A stretch of DNA of 64,000 nucleotides, taken from contig JADKGL010000029.1 of NCBI GenBank assembly GCA_016722295.1, positions 248,001-312,000 of the forward strand, in the 5' to 3' direction. This DNA comes from Saprospiraceae bacterium (GTDB lineage Bacteria; Bacteroidota; Bacteroidia; Chitinophagales; Saprospiraceae). A program made the translations under genes and the position numbers. Below the pieces are notes generated by a model that saw only the letters and a list, made by a program, of their open reading frames with translations, searched no databases and had not been told where the DNA came from. This document shows, piece after piece, positions 36,955-45,903 of this stretch (the first letter of the stretch is position 1; the number at the start of each line of letters is the position of its first letter).

Positions 36955-38676
36955 GATTAAAATTTTTTGAGACACGTCTTTGTTATGTAGACTTGCTATG
37001 TAGATACCATTTGGCAAGTTGTTTAATTTAATTATCCAACTTACGTTACTTATTTGCTCAGGTTTGTCAAAAGTACAAGAGTTGCCTTGGAGATTAAATA
37101 TTCTAATATTTTGAATTTCAGGACTAGAAATGTTTTCTATCAAAAATGTATTATTTGTTAAATCAACTATGCGAGTATCATGTATTGTATTACTAGGTTC
37201 TACACTAATTATTTTTGAATAACTAGTGTGGTTTTGATCAACTAATTTTAGTCTGTAATAACACACTTCATTGAGCTTTTGGTCCGCATATATTCTTTTG
37301 TCAATTGATTTTTCAAAAGATGAAAGTTCGATGAAATTGTTTTTAGCGATTTTCCTTTCGATTGATATTTTGTAATCAGATGTTGAATTGATGTTCCAAT
37401 GAAGTAGAGTTTGATCTCCTGAGGATTGAGCAGAAAAATCAATAAATTCTGATGCTAATATAATGGGAGCATATGCATAATCCACGCATTGAACATCGAG
37501 AGAATTTATTGTATAGCAACAGTATGGATTCATATTTGCAGTTCCAGTGGTAATATGGTCAAATCCTAATGTGTGAGAAAACTCATGTTCGACTATAAGC
37601 TTATACATCGTACTATTGACACAAGGGCCGACATTGTCATTCATTAGCAAATAGCCATAACTGCTTGTATTCCAAATAATGCCATCATAGGTATGTGTTG
37701 CTATTGCAAAAATTCCACTGATAGCTACGATGCCAGAGCAAGACATCAAATCTGGTAGCTCTTCACAAGGATCATTGTACACGATTAAAGCATTTCTATA
37801 TGATCCGTAAGTTGAATTTATAAAATCAATGTATTCATCAGTTAGTGCTGACCCACCTATGCATGATGGGTTATAATTGTGAGTACCAGCATCTAATATG
37901 TTAATTCCAGAATAGGCAATTTTTGTCTCCACAATAGCATTCTTGGTATCTTGTATTGCTGTGGGATGAGAATTATCACCTGATGCAGCATATCTTACAC
38001 GTAAAGTTTGATTGGGAAATCCTGTCCATCGAAATGGATCTCCTTGAAAAGTAAGAAAATCGCAATGAGATGGCGCAGTTCTAGCAGATGCATAAAAGCA
38101 ATTTAAATGCAATGAAGGCTCAGCATCTACATCATTCCAAATAGTATTACCAGAGTTTACATTCTGTTTAATTTTATTTAGTAAAATGTCTTTTTTGTAT
38201 ATTGGTAATTGTTGAATTGTTGGGTTACCAATTTGTGCTAAATTCAAATAACTCTCACTCGGTACCAAATAATCTTGTTTTCCTAAACTATGTTTTTCAA
38301 AAATACCATAATCTAGTACGACTGGTAGCCAATAGTTTCCAACAGGCGATATAAATAGTAAGTATTCTTTTTGTAAGTCAAAATCTAAATCGCAACTCGC
38401 CTTGAATTTCCCACCTTGAAAGGAATAACTCATATTTAAAATGACAAATTCGTTAGCTAATTTTGGATGAGTTTTAAGTTTATCAATAATTTGAAAATGA
38501 AATGATTCATGAATTTTTCCATTCAATGATATTGATTTTTTCTCTTTAATTTTCGCCAAAACAATAGCTGGACTGCTTTGTACTAACAAGCCTATGTGTT
38601 GAGGTGGAATTATGCTTGTTGAATGACTATAAAGTGAATACAGGCACAGCAAGACGCTTAAATAAATCGATTTCAT
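36946..38676 (-). CDS. Secreted zinc metalloprotease with type IX sorting tail (paralogue A)
   Basis: The 576-residue protein has a signal peptide (about residues 1-19). An N-terminal domain unrelated to any I recognise is followed by a metzincin-like catalytic site HEFSHTLGFDH (HExxHxxGxxH) with a probable Met-turn (TANMNPYCC). The C-terminal part is a fibronectin-like segment (QTLLHWNINSTSDYKISIER) and ends in a type IX sorting domain (IRIFNLQGN..LPNGIYIASL). It is probably exported by the PorU/PorV machinery encoded nearby and may degrade protein outside the cell. The next gene (38744) is a diverged paralogue, so the pair arose by tandem duplication. The substrate is unknown. Confidence 0.85.
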   Translation of the reverse strand: MKSIYLSVLLCLYSLYSHSTSIIPPQHIGLLVQSSPAIVLAKIKEKKSISLNGKIHESFHFQIIDKLKTHPKLANEFVILNMSYSFQGGKFKASCDLDFDLQKEYLLFISPVGNYWLPVVLDYGIFEKHSLGKQDYLVPSESYLNLAQIGNPTIQQLPIYKKDILLNKIKQNVNSGNTIWNDVDAEPSLHLNCFYASARTAPSHCDFLTFQGDPFRWTGFPNQTLRVRYAASGDNSHPTAIQDTKNAIVETKIAYSGINILDAGTHNYNPSCIGGSALTDEYIDFINSTYGSYRNALIVYNDPCEELPDLMSCSGIVAISGIFAIATHTYDGIIWNTSSYGYLLMNDNVGPCVNSTMYKLIVEHEFSHTLGFDHITTGTANMNPYCCYTINSLDVQCVDYAYAPIILASEFIDFSAQSSGDQTLLHWNINSTSDYKISIERKIAKNNFIELSSFEKSIDKRIYADQKLNEVCYYRLKLVDQNHTSYSKIISVEPSNTIHDTRIVDLTNNTFLIENISSPEIQNIRIFNLQGNSCTFDKPEQISNVSWIIKLNNLPNGIYIASLHNKDVSQKILISN

Positions 38677-38743
38677 TGGGCAGAAATTTGCCCAAATATA
38701 ATAATTTTTGCTAATATATAAGCAAGTAATATAACTTATCCAA

Positions 38744-40567
38744 TTAATTCACCACTATTTTTCCGTAATAATTTGATAATGAATTATTTAGATTGATGTA
38801 ATAATTCCCTGGACGAAGCTTGTTGTTGAGTTGAATGCTTTGATTTCTAATGGTTGGTTCGACTTTTATAGAAGATGTAAATATTGATTTGCCTACGACA
38901 TCAAATAAATGAAATTCCATTGGTTCATTTGATTTTTCTAAGTTGAAAAACGTTATTTTATTTGTTTTTTGATCCAAATAAACACGCAGTTGTGTTTCGG
39001 AACGATATGATTTATTTTCGACTGTTTTGATACTAGAATATTCATAAGTGCCATTGTAATCTACTTGTTTCAGTCTATAATAAATATAAGGGTAGTTGAG
39101 TAATTCATCATTAGCGCTGTATTTTGTTTCTTTAATTGAAGCCCCGAGTCCTTTAATTTTTGCAATAGGGTAGAATTCTGAACGATCTGTCGACCTTTCT
39201 ATTTCAAAATAGTCATTTGAACTTTCAGATGCCGTCGCCCAAGTTAATTCAATCTTTTTTTGTTTAGCAATTGCATCGAAATACATCAGGACTACTGGCG
39301 TTGGACTTGGATTATACAGATAATCCACACATGCAATGTCCAAACTTGAAATAGTTTTACAACAGCTTGGATTCATATTTGCATTGCCAAATGAGCTCGA
39401 AATGTGGCCTACACCAAGAGAATGTGTCAATTCATGAGTAAGCATAAGTTTGTATGAAGTGCTACCCAAACAAGCACCAGCAGTATCATTTACAATCACA
39501 TAACCATATGCACCATTATACCAATTCACACCATCATGCAAATTGCATGACGAGCCATATAATCCCCCGATAGCCAAGATTCCAAAGCAGTTCACTAAAT
39601 CTGGAATTTCATTACAAGGATCATTGTACATGATTAATATATTTCTTGAGCTGCCGTAGGTGGAATTGATGAAGGGAATGAAATTGCCACTAGCAGCTGA
39701 ACCCTGACTACAATTTGGAACATAGCCATGAGTGCTGCCATTCAATAAATTCGTACCTGTATAATTGGTCTTCAAATCATTAATAGCATTTGTTGCTTGA
39801 GTATTACATCCTGAAAAATACTGATCTAAAGTACTGCTATATCTTATATTGACAGCAGTAGTGCCAAAATTGGTCCATCTAAACCCAACTTTCCCCGAGC
39901 CTCCAGGTGTAAGAAAAGAACAGTGTGTTGGAGGTGCAGAGGAGATTCCTCTTAGTTCTTCGGTTGTAAACTCGGATAATGTATTTATTTGATTCCAGTA
40001 ATTTGATTCTTTGGTATATTTCCGCAAAGCTTGTATTAAATTGTCCTTATGGTAACTTACAAGAATGTTATTTCCACTTTGGTTTTCAATGATTAACTCC
40101 TCACTTTCAATTATTGGAATTAAGTAATCTGTATGATTAAAAGATACTGTTTCAAAAATGCCGTAGGATAGCATTTGTGGTCTAATTATCCCATGGTCTT
40201 CATCTAAAAATAGTAAATAGATTTTATTAGCTTCAAACTGAATGTCACCTAATATCTTGAATTCATACTCTTGGTCGATATAACCATTGTTTTTTAAGAA
40301 GAATACATCTGTGGTTACCAGCCTTCCCTTTATGTGTTCAACTACCTCAAATTTGAATTTTGTATAGATTTTTCCATCTTCAGAGTAGTTCATCATCTCT
40401 TTCATTTTTGCTGTGATGACCAGATCTGATGCATTAGACAATGCCCCAAGATGGGGTGGTGCTATAATTGTGGTAGAAAACACAGAATTTATAAATGTTC
40501 CGAAAATGATCAAAATCGAAGCAGTATTAAAAAATTTAATATATAACTTTCTGTAAATCAAATTCAT
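38744..40567 (-). CDS. Secreted zinc metalloprotease with type IX sorting tail (paralogue B)
   Basis: The 607-residue protein is organised like its neighbour. It has a signal peptide, a shared N-terminal domain (IIAPPHLGALSNASDLVITA matches IIPPQHIGLLVQSSPAIVLA in paralogue A) and the zinc site HELTHSLGVGH with ANMNPSCC after it. A segment common in type IX cargo follows (PVVLMYFDAIAKQKKIELTW), then the sorting tail ending in KLRPGNYYINL. The two share INSTYGSSRN-type and YNDPCNEIPDL motifs. It lies 67 bp upstream of paralogue A and could be co-transcribed with it. Confidence 0.85.
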   Translation of the reverse strand: MNLIYRKLYIKFFNTASILIIFGTFINSVFSTTIIAPPHLGALSNASDLVITAKMKEMMNYSEDGKIYTKFKFEVVEHIKGRLVTTDVFFLKNNGYIDQEYEFKILGDIQFEANKIYLLFLDEDHGIIRPQMLSYGIFETVSFNHTDYLIPIIESEELIIENQSGNNILVSYHKDNLIQALRKYTKESNYWNQINTLSEFTTEELRGISSAPPTHCSFLTPGGSGKVGFRWTNFGTTAVNIRYSSTLDQYFSGCNTQATNAINDLKTNYTGTNLLNGSTHGYVPNCSQGSAASGNFIPFINSTYGSSRNILIMYNDPCNEIPDLVNCFGILAIGGLYGSSCNLHDGVNWYNGAYGYVIVNDTAGACLGSTSYKLMLTHELTHSLGVGHISSSFGNANMNPSCCKTISSLDIACVDYLYNPSPTPVVLMYFDAIAKQKKIELTWATASESSNDYFEIERSTDRSEFYPIAKIKGLGASIKETKYSANDELLNYPYIYYRLKQVDYNGTYEYSSIKTVENKSYRSETQLRVYLDQKTNKITFFNLEKSNEPMEFHLFDVVGKSIFTSSIKVEPTIRNQSIQLNNKLRPGNYYINLNNSLSNYYGKIVVN

Positions 40568-40666
40568 GACAATTTTTAAAATGCTTTATAAGCTGTTTTA
40601 GATCAAGAATCAAGCCAATCACAACTTATATGATTGATATTTTTAATAAATTATTTTTGATAATTG

Positions 40667-40697
40667 TTGTGTAAAGTGAGAGAATGGTATAATTTTG
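40667..40697 (+). promoter_or_regulatory. Promoter of tRNA-Lys
   Basis: TTG (40667-40669), a 20-bp spacer and TAATTTTG (40690-40697) fit the Bacteroidota consensus, 27 bp before the tRNA. Confidence 0.6.
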
Positions 40698-40724
40698 CAG
40701 CTCGATTTTAAAAATCGTGGTTAG

Positions 40725-40797
40725 GATTCCGTAGCTCAGTTGGTAGAGCATTACACTTTTAATGTAGGGGTCCTGGGTTCGAGCCCCAGCGGGATCA
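40725..40797 (+). tRNA. tRNA-Lys (anticodon TTT)
   Basis: A complete cloverleaf: acceptor GATTCCG/CGGGATC (one G-T pair), D-arm around AGCTCAGTTGGTAGAGC, anticodon stem TTACA/TGTAG with loop CTTTTAA (anticodon TTT), and T-arm CTGGG TTCGAGC CCCAG. CCA is not encoded. An intrinsic terminator follows. Confidence 0.96.
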
Positions 40798-40813
40798 CAT
40801 TATTATAAAATTT

Positions 40814-40836
40814 AGGGGCTTTATGCCCCTTTTTTA
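40814..40836 (+). terminator. Intrinsic terminator after tRNA-Lys
   Basis: AGGGGC (40814-40819) and GCCCCT (40825-40830) form a 6-bp stem with a short loop, followed by a T-run. Confidence 0.9.
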
Positions 40837-41043
40837 TTTTAGTTGATTTTTTTAACGCTATTATGAGTTATTGCTTTTTACACTGCTTTAGGCAGGCTGC
40901 TATTTAAAAATATGGGATTGCATTTGAAAACAGTGCCAAAATTTTAGTGATTTTTTTTGATAATGGGTGATAACAAAAACACTTTTTGACCTACCTATTG
41001 ATGAAAAACATAAATTTTTATTCATCACAAAAAAAATTAAATC

Positions 41044-41487
41044 ATGAAATTTCGTAATTTTTTATCCTTGTCAATCGTAACTTTATTCACAGGACTTGCT
41101 GTGCAAGCACAAGATGATTTAAGTCGCCCTGCAACTGGTAATGTAGGTACACCCGTAACATCGGGAAATGTAAGTGTTTCTGCCCCAACTGGGATCAAAT
41201 GTTGTGGTAAGCTATTGATTAGGAAACCAGGCTCGAAAAGTAACGCTGCACCTGTAGTTTTGGCAACTGCAGTTCTGGCTGGAAAAAATGCAGCAGGTAT
41301 TGATTTGACATTTGACATGCTTGATCCATATGGAAGAACGATAGATAGGAAATTGTGGAGAGTTGAAAAATATGAATCAGGAGATATCTTTTTTGATGCT
41401 TCAAAAGTTGGTAGACCTGCTGCAGGTAAAAAATATAAATTGAGAGTAAGATATGGCACTAAATTCATGGACTACTCGGTCCAATAG
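41044..41487 (+). CDS. Secreted protein of unknown function
   Basis: The 147-residue protein has a signal peptide ending at VQAQD (about residue 23). The mature part is small, basic and beta-rich, with two adjacent cysteines (IKCCGKLLIRK) and an Ala/Gly-rich stretch (ATAVLAGKNAAG). It ends in a strand-like segment (KYKLRVRYGTKFMDYSVQ). I do not recognise a family. It is a stand-alone unit with a strong terminator at 41514 and looks like an abundant cell-surface or periplasmic protein. That is only an impression. Confidence 0.7.
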   Translation: MKFRNFLSLSIVTLFTGLAVQAQDDLSRPATGNVGTPVTSGNVSVSAPTGIKCCGKLLIRKPGSKSNAAPVVLATAVLAGKNAAGIDLTFDMLDPYGRTIDRKLWRVEKYESGDIFFDASKVGRPAAGKKYKLRVRYGTKFMDYSVQ

Positions 41488-41513
41488 GATTGGAATGAAG
41501 TTAGATAAGAAGT

Positions 41514-41543
41514 AAAAGGGTGGAATTGAATTTCACCCTTTTT
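41514..41543 (+). terminator. Intrinsic terminator after the secreted protein gene
   Basis: AAAAGGGTG (41514-41522) pairs with CACCCTTTT, and more T residues follow to 41543. Confidence 0.9.
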
Positions 41544-41738
41544 TATTTTACTAATATTTGGTTAGCAGTGGTCATAATTGATAATTGTATATATACAATT
41601 CAATGTATTTCAATATTTATTTTATTATTAAGACAAAAATGTTGTAATTCCGGAATTTGTTATAACTTTATTGGCAGATTTAAGCATAGACACCATTCTC
41701 GTTTTAACAATTTTACTTTGTTGATAAAATGTTTGTAT

Positions 41739-44093
41739 ATGTTACAAAAAGCAACAGTTTTTTACATCCTTCTTTTATTAATTGTATTATATGGATGTAA
41801 TGAAAATAAAGATTTAAATAAGATTTCTACTCAGGAGCAATTGGTAAAAATTATTGAAAGGGAAATTTATCAAAGAGAATTAGAGGACGCTGAAGAAAAC
41901 ATTGCGATTTTAGAACAACAGGATGCAAAAGTAATAGGGGGACTTTTACGAGCATCTATAAATTGTGAAAAGAATGATTTTAAGAAATGTATAGCAGCGC
42001 AAGATAGTTTCGAAAAGCTATATTTCCATATTGAAAAAGATGAGTATTATTTTAAGTATCTTTATGAACAAGGAGAAATGTATTTAGACTATCAAGAAGA
42101 TACTTTGGCTATAGAATATTTTGAAAAATTGAAATCATTTGTTGTTCAACATACTGAGTCTAAATATCTCTGTCTATCTAACTTAAATATAGGCAAATGC
42201 TACCTCAATATGAAAAAAGATAGTATTGCCAATAGTTATATACAAGAAGGCTTTACTCAATCTATGAAAAGCAAAGATAGTTTAGTTGTTGCTTTTGGCT
42301 ACGCTATCAAAAGTCAATATTCTAATAGGATGGGAGCCTTTGATTCTGTCTTGTATTACGCCACAAAAAGTATAGTAATTTATGAACGATTGGGGCATAT
42401 AAAAGGAATTCTTATCAACCATTTATTAATAGGTACTGCTTATTTTCTCGTCGGAATGCCTGATAAATCCGATCAATATTTTAAAAGCGGAATTGATTTG
42501 GCAATTGAAAAAAAAGAAGAGTTCATTTTGATGAAGCTATACGTTAATTATGGAAATTTACTAACGTATTTGAAGAAATCTTTAGAAGCTAAAACCGCCT
42601 TTGTAAAGGCATACCAATTGAATAGAAAACTTATGCCAGATAAAGTGCAAACACAAATCTTGATAGCATTAGGCAATCTTGCAAAAGATAATCAGGATTT
42701 AGTTAATGCATTGGAATATTATAAATCTACAGCAGATCAATCTTTGTTGCAGAAAAATTATGAAAATTATTGTAAAGCATTGCAAGGAGTTGGCAATGTA
42801 TATTTTGAAAGCGGAGATCATAAAAAAGCACTTTTTTATTATAAAAAAATCGAAGAAATGTTACCAAATGTGAAATCTGAATATGGTCGAGCCCAAATAG
42901 GAGTTCATCTAGGCGTAAATTATAATTTGTTAAATCGAATCGATGAAAGTATTAAGTTTTGTAAACGTACGGTTGATTTTGGAATGGCTGGTAGTTTAGA
43001 TGATTTGGTTTCTCAAGGTTGCGACTGCTTAGTAAAAAATTATAAAAAATTAAATAATATTGACAGCCTAGAATATTATATAAAAAAGCGACTTGAAATA
43101 AAGGAGGCTTTTTATAAAAATTCTGCAGAAATTGAAATGAGTAAAAAAACCTCAAAAATTGAATATGAGAAAGATCTATTAGCTAAAGAAGTGAGCATAA
43201 TCTCATTGCAAAATCAACTGGAAATAAAAAATAAAAAAAGAGCATTACAAAATTTGTTTACATTTTTCTTGTCGCTATTTTGTATTACACTTTTCTTTTT
43301 GGCGGACAAGTTTCATAAGCAAAAATTGAAATTGTCTCGTATCAATGAAAAATATAAGGCAAAACAATTGCAACTTGATGAGAAGAATCAAAATTTGAAA
43401 TCTATTAATAGTAGTCTTAAGAATTTTGCTTTTATAGCAGCAAATGATATTAAAGGGCCATTGAATACCAATATGATGAAGATCAAAAGTATGGAAAAAC
43501 AGTTGGCTGAAAAGGTTCAAGATGTGGAGTCATGGAGTCACTTTCTTGACGAAATAAGGACTAATAATTTACAATTAAATAAGATGATCGATGACTTACT
43601 TGAATTGTCCAATATTGATGTTAATCTTCCTGATAAAACTGTATTTGATCTTCGCGAAATCGTAATTGATGTAATTCATGATGTCAATACTCTTAAGTTG
43701 AGAAATTTTATTGCAATGGTAGACAAACTTCCAACGATTTACGCTCACGAAAGTTTAATACGTGTATTATTTCAGAATATTATTGTGTTCATGATTCAAA
43801 ATTGCTGTTCTCAAAATGAATTATTACTTGAGATCAAGTCTGAAATAGATATTGATAAAAAATTGCATTTAAGTATTAGTGACAATTGTCAAGGACTAAA
43901 AAAACATCTTACGCAATCACTTTTTAATGCCTTCGAAGGGCAAGATAATTTATATGAATCCAATGGAATTGGTCTTGCTACCTGCAAAAAAATTGTAGAG
44001 CTTTATGAAGGTAAAATATGGGTGCTGGAAGATTCAGAGCAAGGCAATAAATTCTTTTTTACAATCAATGTCATTGAGGACAATATTTTATAA
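41739..44093 (+). CDS. TPR sensor protein with a degenerate histidine-kinase core
   Basis: The 784-residue protein starts with a lipobox-like signal (LLLLIVLYGCNEN), followed by about eight tetratricopeptide repeats (residues 60-440). A transmembrane helix (FTFFLSLFCITLFFLADKF, about 508-526), a coiled coil and a HisKA/HATPase region follow. The position of the phosphorylatable His is Asn569 (FAFIAANDIKGPL, normally xSHDLKxPL). The N-box is poor (FQNIIVFMIQNC) and the G1 box is DNCQGL instead of DNGxG, while GIGLATCKKIVE is kept. It therefore probably cannot autophosphorylate and may act by binding. No response regulator lies next to it. I chose the ATG at 41739. The frame is open upstream into the previous terminator. 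Confidence 0.85.
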   Translation: MLQKATVFYILLLLIVLYGCNENKDLNKISTQEQLVKIIEREIYQRELEDAEENIAILEQQDAKVIGGLLRASINCEKNDFKKCIAAQDSFEKLYFHIEKDEYYFKYLYEQGEMYLDYQEDTLAIEYFEKLKSFVVQHTESKYLCLSNLNIGKCYLNMKKDSIANSYIQEGFTQSMKSKDSLVVAFGYAIKSQYSNRMGAFDSVLYYATKSIVIYERLGHIKGILINHLLIGTAYFLVGMPDKSDQYFKSGIDLAIEKKEEFILMKLYVNYGNLLTYLKKSLEAKTAFVKAYQLNRKLMPDKVQTQILIALGNLAKDNQDLVNALEYYKSTADQSLLQKNYENYCKALQGVGNVYFESGDHKKALFYYKKIEEMLPNVKSEYGRAQIGVHLGVNYNLLNRIDESIKFCKRTVDFGMAGSLDDLVSQGCDCLVKNYKKLNNIDSLEYYIKKRLEIKEAFYKNSAEIEMSKKTSKIEYEKDLLAKEVSIISLQNQLEIKNKKRALQNLFTFFLSLFCITLFFLADKFHKQKLKLSRINEKYKAKQLQLDEKNQNLKSINSSLKNFAFIAANDIKGPLNTNMMKIKSMEKQLAEKVQDVESWSHFLDEIRTNNLQLNKMIDDLLELSNIDVNLPDKTVFDLREIVIDVIHDVNTLKLRNFIAMVDKLPTIYAHESLIRVLFQNIIVFMIQNCCSQNELLLEIKSEIDIDKKLHLSISDNCQGLKKHLTQSLFNAFEGQDNLYESNGIGLATCKKIVELYEGKIWVLEDSEQGNKFFFTINVIEDNIL

Positions 44094-44305
44094 TCTTACT
44101 AAGCAAAAAAACATCGAAAGTCTTTTGTGTTTTCAAAGATAGTTAATATTCAAAGCAGTTGACTTTATAACAAGATAATAGCGAACAATGCATAGAATTT
44201 TGCTTCGAAGCGAATTATATGCAGATTAAATAAAAATCAGAGACCAAAGTTCAATTGATCATGTAATGTAATGGAATGAATAGTTGGTCAATTTGTATAA
44301 CCCTT

Positions 44306-45853
44306 TTACATCACATTATTCCAATTTACTTTTGCTTGGATATAGTTTGATAATTCAGCAATAGAAATTCTTTCTTGTTTTAATGTGTCTCTGTCACGAA
44401 TGGTCACGCATTGATCTTCCAAAGTTTCAAAATCAACAGTTACACAAAATGGAGTACCTATAGCATCTTGTCTTCGATATCGTCTCCCAATTGCATCCTT
44501 GTCATCATATTGACATAAAAAATTGGGCTTCAATAAATCAAAGAGTTGTCGAGCCTTTTCCACCAATTCTGGTTTGTTTTTTACCAATGGTAGGACGGCG
44601 CATTTTATAGGAGCTAGAGTAGGGTGAATTTTCAAAACAATTCTAGTAGCATCTCCTCCTTCAGCATCTGGTACTGTTTCTTCAACATAAGAATTGCTCA
44701 ATACAGAAAGGAACATTCGATCGCAACCCACTGATGTTTCTACCACATAGGGTACATAATTTTCGTTATCCTCTGAATCGAAATATTGTAATTTTTTTCC
44801 TGAGAGTTCTTGATGGCTAGTTAAGTCAAAATTAGTTCTTGAATGTATGCCTTCTAATTCTTTGAATCCAAATGGAAAATCAAATTGGATATCTACAGCA
44901 GCGTTTGCATAATGAGCTAGATTCTCATGATTGTGAAATCTTAATTTAGCTTCTGGCGTCCCGATTGCTTTATGCCATCGCATTCTTTCATTTTTCCAAT
45001 ATTCATACCATTTCATTTCTTCGCCTGGCTTTACAAAAAATTGCATTTCCATTTGTTCAAACTCGCGCATTCTAAAAATAAATTGACGTGCCACAATTTC
45101 ATTTCTGAACGCTTTGCCAATTTGAGCTATTCCAAAAGGAATTTTTTGTCTAGTTGTTTTTTGAACATTTAAAAAATTAACAAAAATACCTTGAGCCGTT
45201 TCAGGTCTCAAATAAAGCTTTCCCTCTTCACCTGCAATATTGCCTAGTTGAGTGTTAAACATCAAATTAAATTGTCTCACTTCTGTCCAATTTCTTGAAC
45301 CACTATCAGGACAAGCAATTTCCAATTCTACAATTAAATTTTTTAACCCTTCCATATCATTGGAAGTCATGGAAGTATTCATTCTTTCCAAAATAGAAGA
45401 TGCTTTTTGCGCATATTCAACAACCCTAGGATTGGTCTCGCGATATAATTTTTCATCAAATGTCTCTCCAAATCTTGCTTTTGCTTTTTCTACTTCTTTT
45501 TCAAGTTTGGCCTCAATTTTTGCAACTGCATCTTCAATTAAAACATCTGCTCGATATCTTTTCTTTGAATCCTTATTATCGATTAATGGATCATTGAATG
45601 CATCCACATGTCCAGATGCTTTCCATGTTTTTGGATGCATGAAAATAGCTGTATCAATTCCTACGATATTCTCATGCATTTGTACCATTGATTTCCACCA
45701 ATAGGTTTTTATATTGTTTTTTAATTCGACACCGTATGGTCCATAATCGTATACTGCACTGAGACCATCATAAATCTCAGAAGATTGATAAATAAATCCA
45801 TATTCTTTTGAATGACTTACTATTTTCTTAAAGACTTCTTCTTGATTTGCCAT
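44306..45853 (-). CDS. glyS: Glycyl-tRNA synthetase (dimeric type)
   Basis: The 515-residue class II synthetase of the eukaryote-like homodimeric type charges tRNA-Gly. Landmarks are YDYGPYGVELKNNI (motif 1 region), LRPETAQGIFVNF, FGIAQIGKAFRNEI and FRMREFEQMEMQFF (motif 2), and the C-terminal anticodon-binding domain with VLPLVKNKPEL. The length is normal. It follows gyrB by 50 bp in the same direction and could share its transcript. Confidence 0.96.
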   Translation of the reverse strand: MANQEEVFKKIVSHSKEYGFIYQSSEIYDGLSAVYDYGPYGVELKNNIKTYWWKSMVQMHENIVGIDTAIFMHPKTWKASGHVDAFNDPLIDNKDSKKRYRADVLIEDAVAKIEAKLEKEVEKAKARFGETFDEKLYRETNPRVVEYAQKASSILERMNTSMTSNDMEGLKNLIVELEIACPDSGSRNWTEVRQFNLMFNTQLGNIAGEEGKLYLRPETAQGIFVNFLNVQKTTRQKIPFGIAQIGKAFRNEIVARQFIFRMREFEQMEMQFFVKPGEEMKWYEYWKNERMRWHKAIGTPEAKLRFHNHENLAHYANAAVDIQFDFPFGFKELEGIHSRTNFDLTSHQELSGKKLQYFDSEDNENYVPYVVETSVGCDRMFLSVLSNSYVEETVPDAEGGDATRIVLKIHPTLAPIKCAVLPLVKNKPELVEKARQLFDLLKPNFLCQYDDKDAIGRRYRRQDAIGTPFCVTVDFETLEDQCVTIRDRDTLKQERISIAELSNYIQAKVNWNNVM

Positions 45854-45903
45854 AATAATGTTGCTTGAAATTTATTTATATGCAGTAAAAATTGGAATAA
45901 AAA

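Noticed and set aside
41520..41739. N-terminal extension of the TPR sensor protein to 41520
   Set aside because: It would begin inside the preceding terminator and hide the clear lipoprotein signal at 41739.
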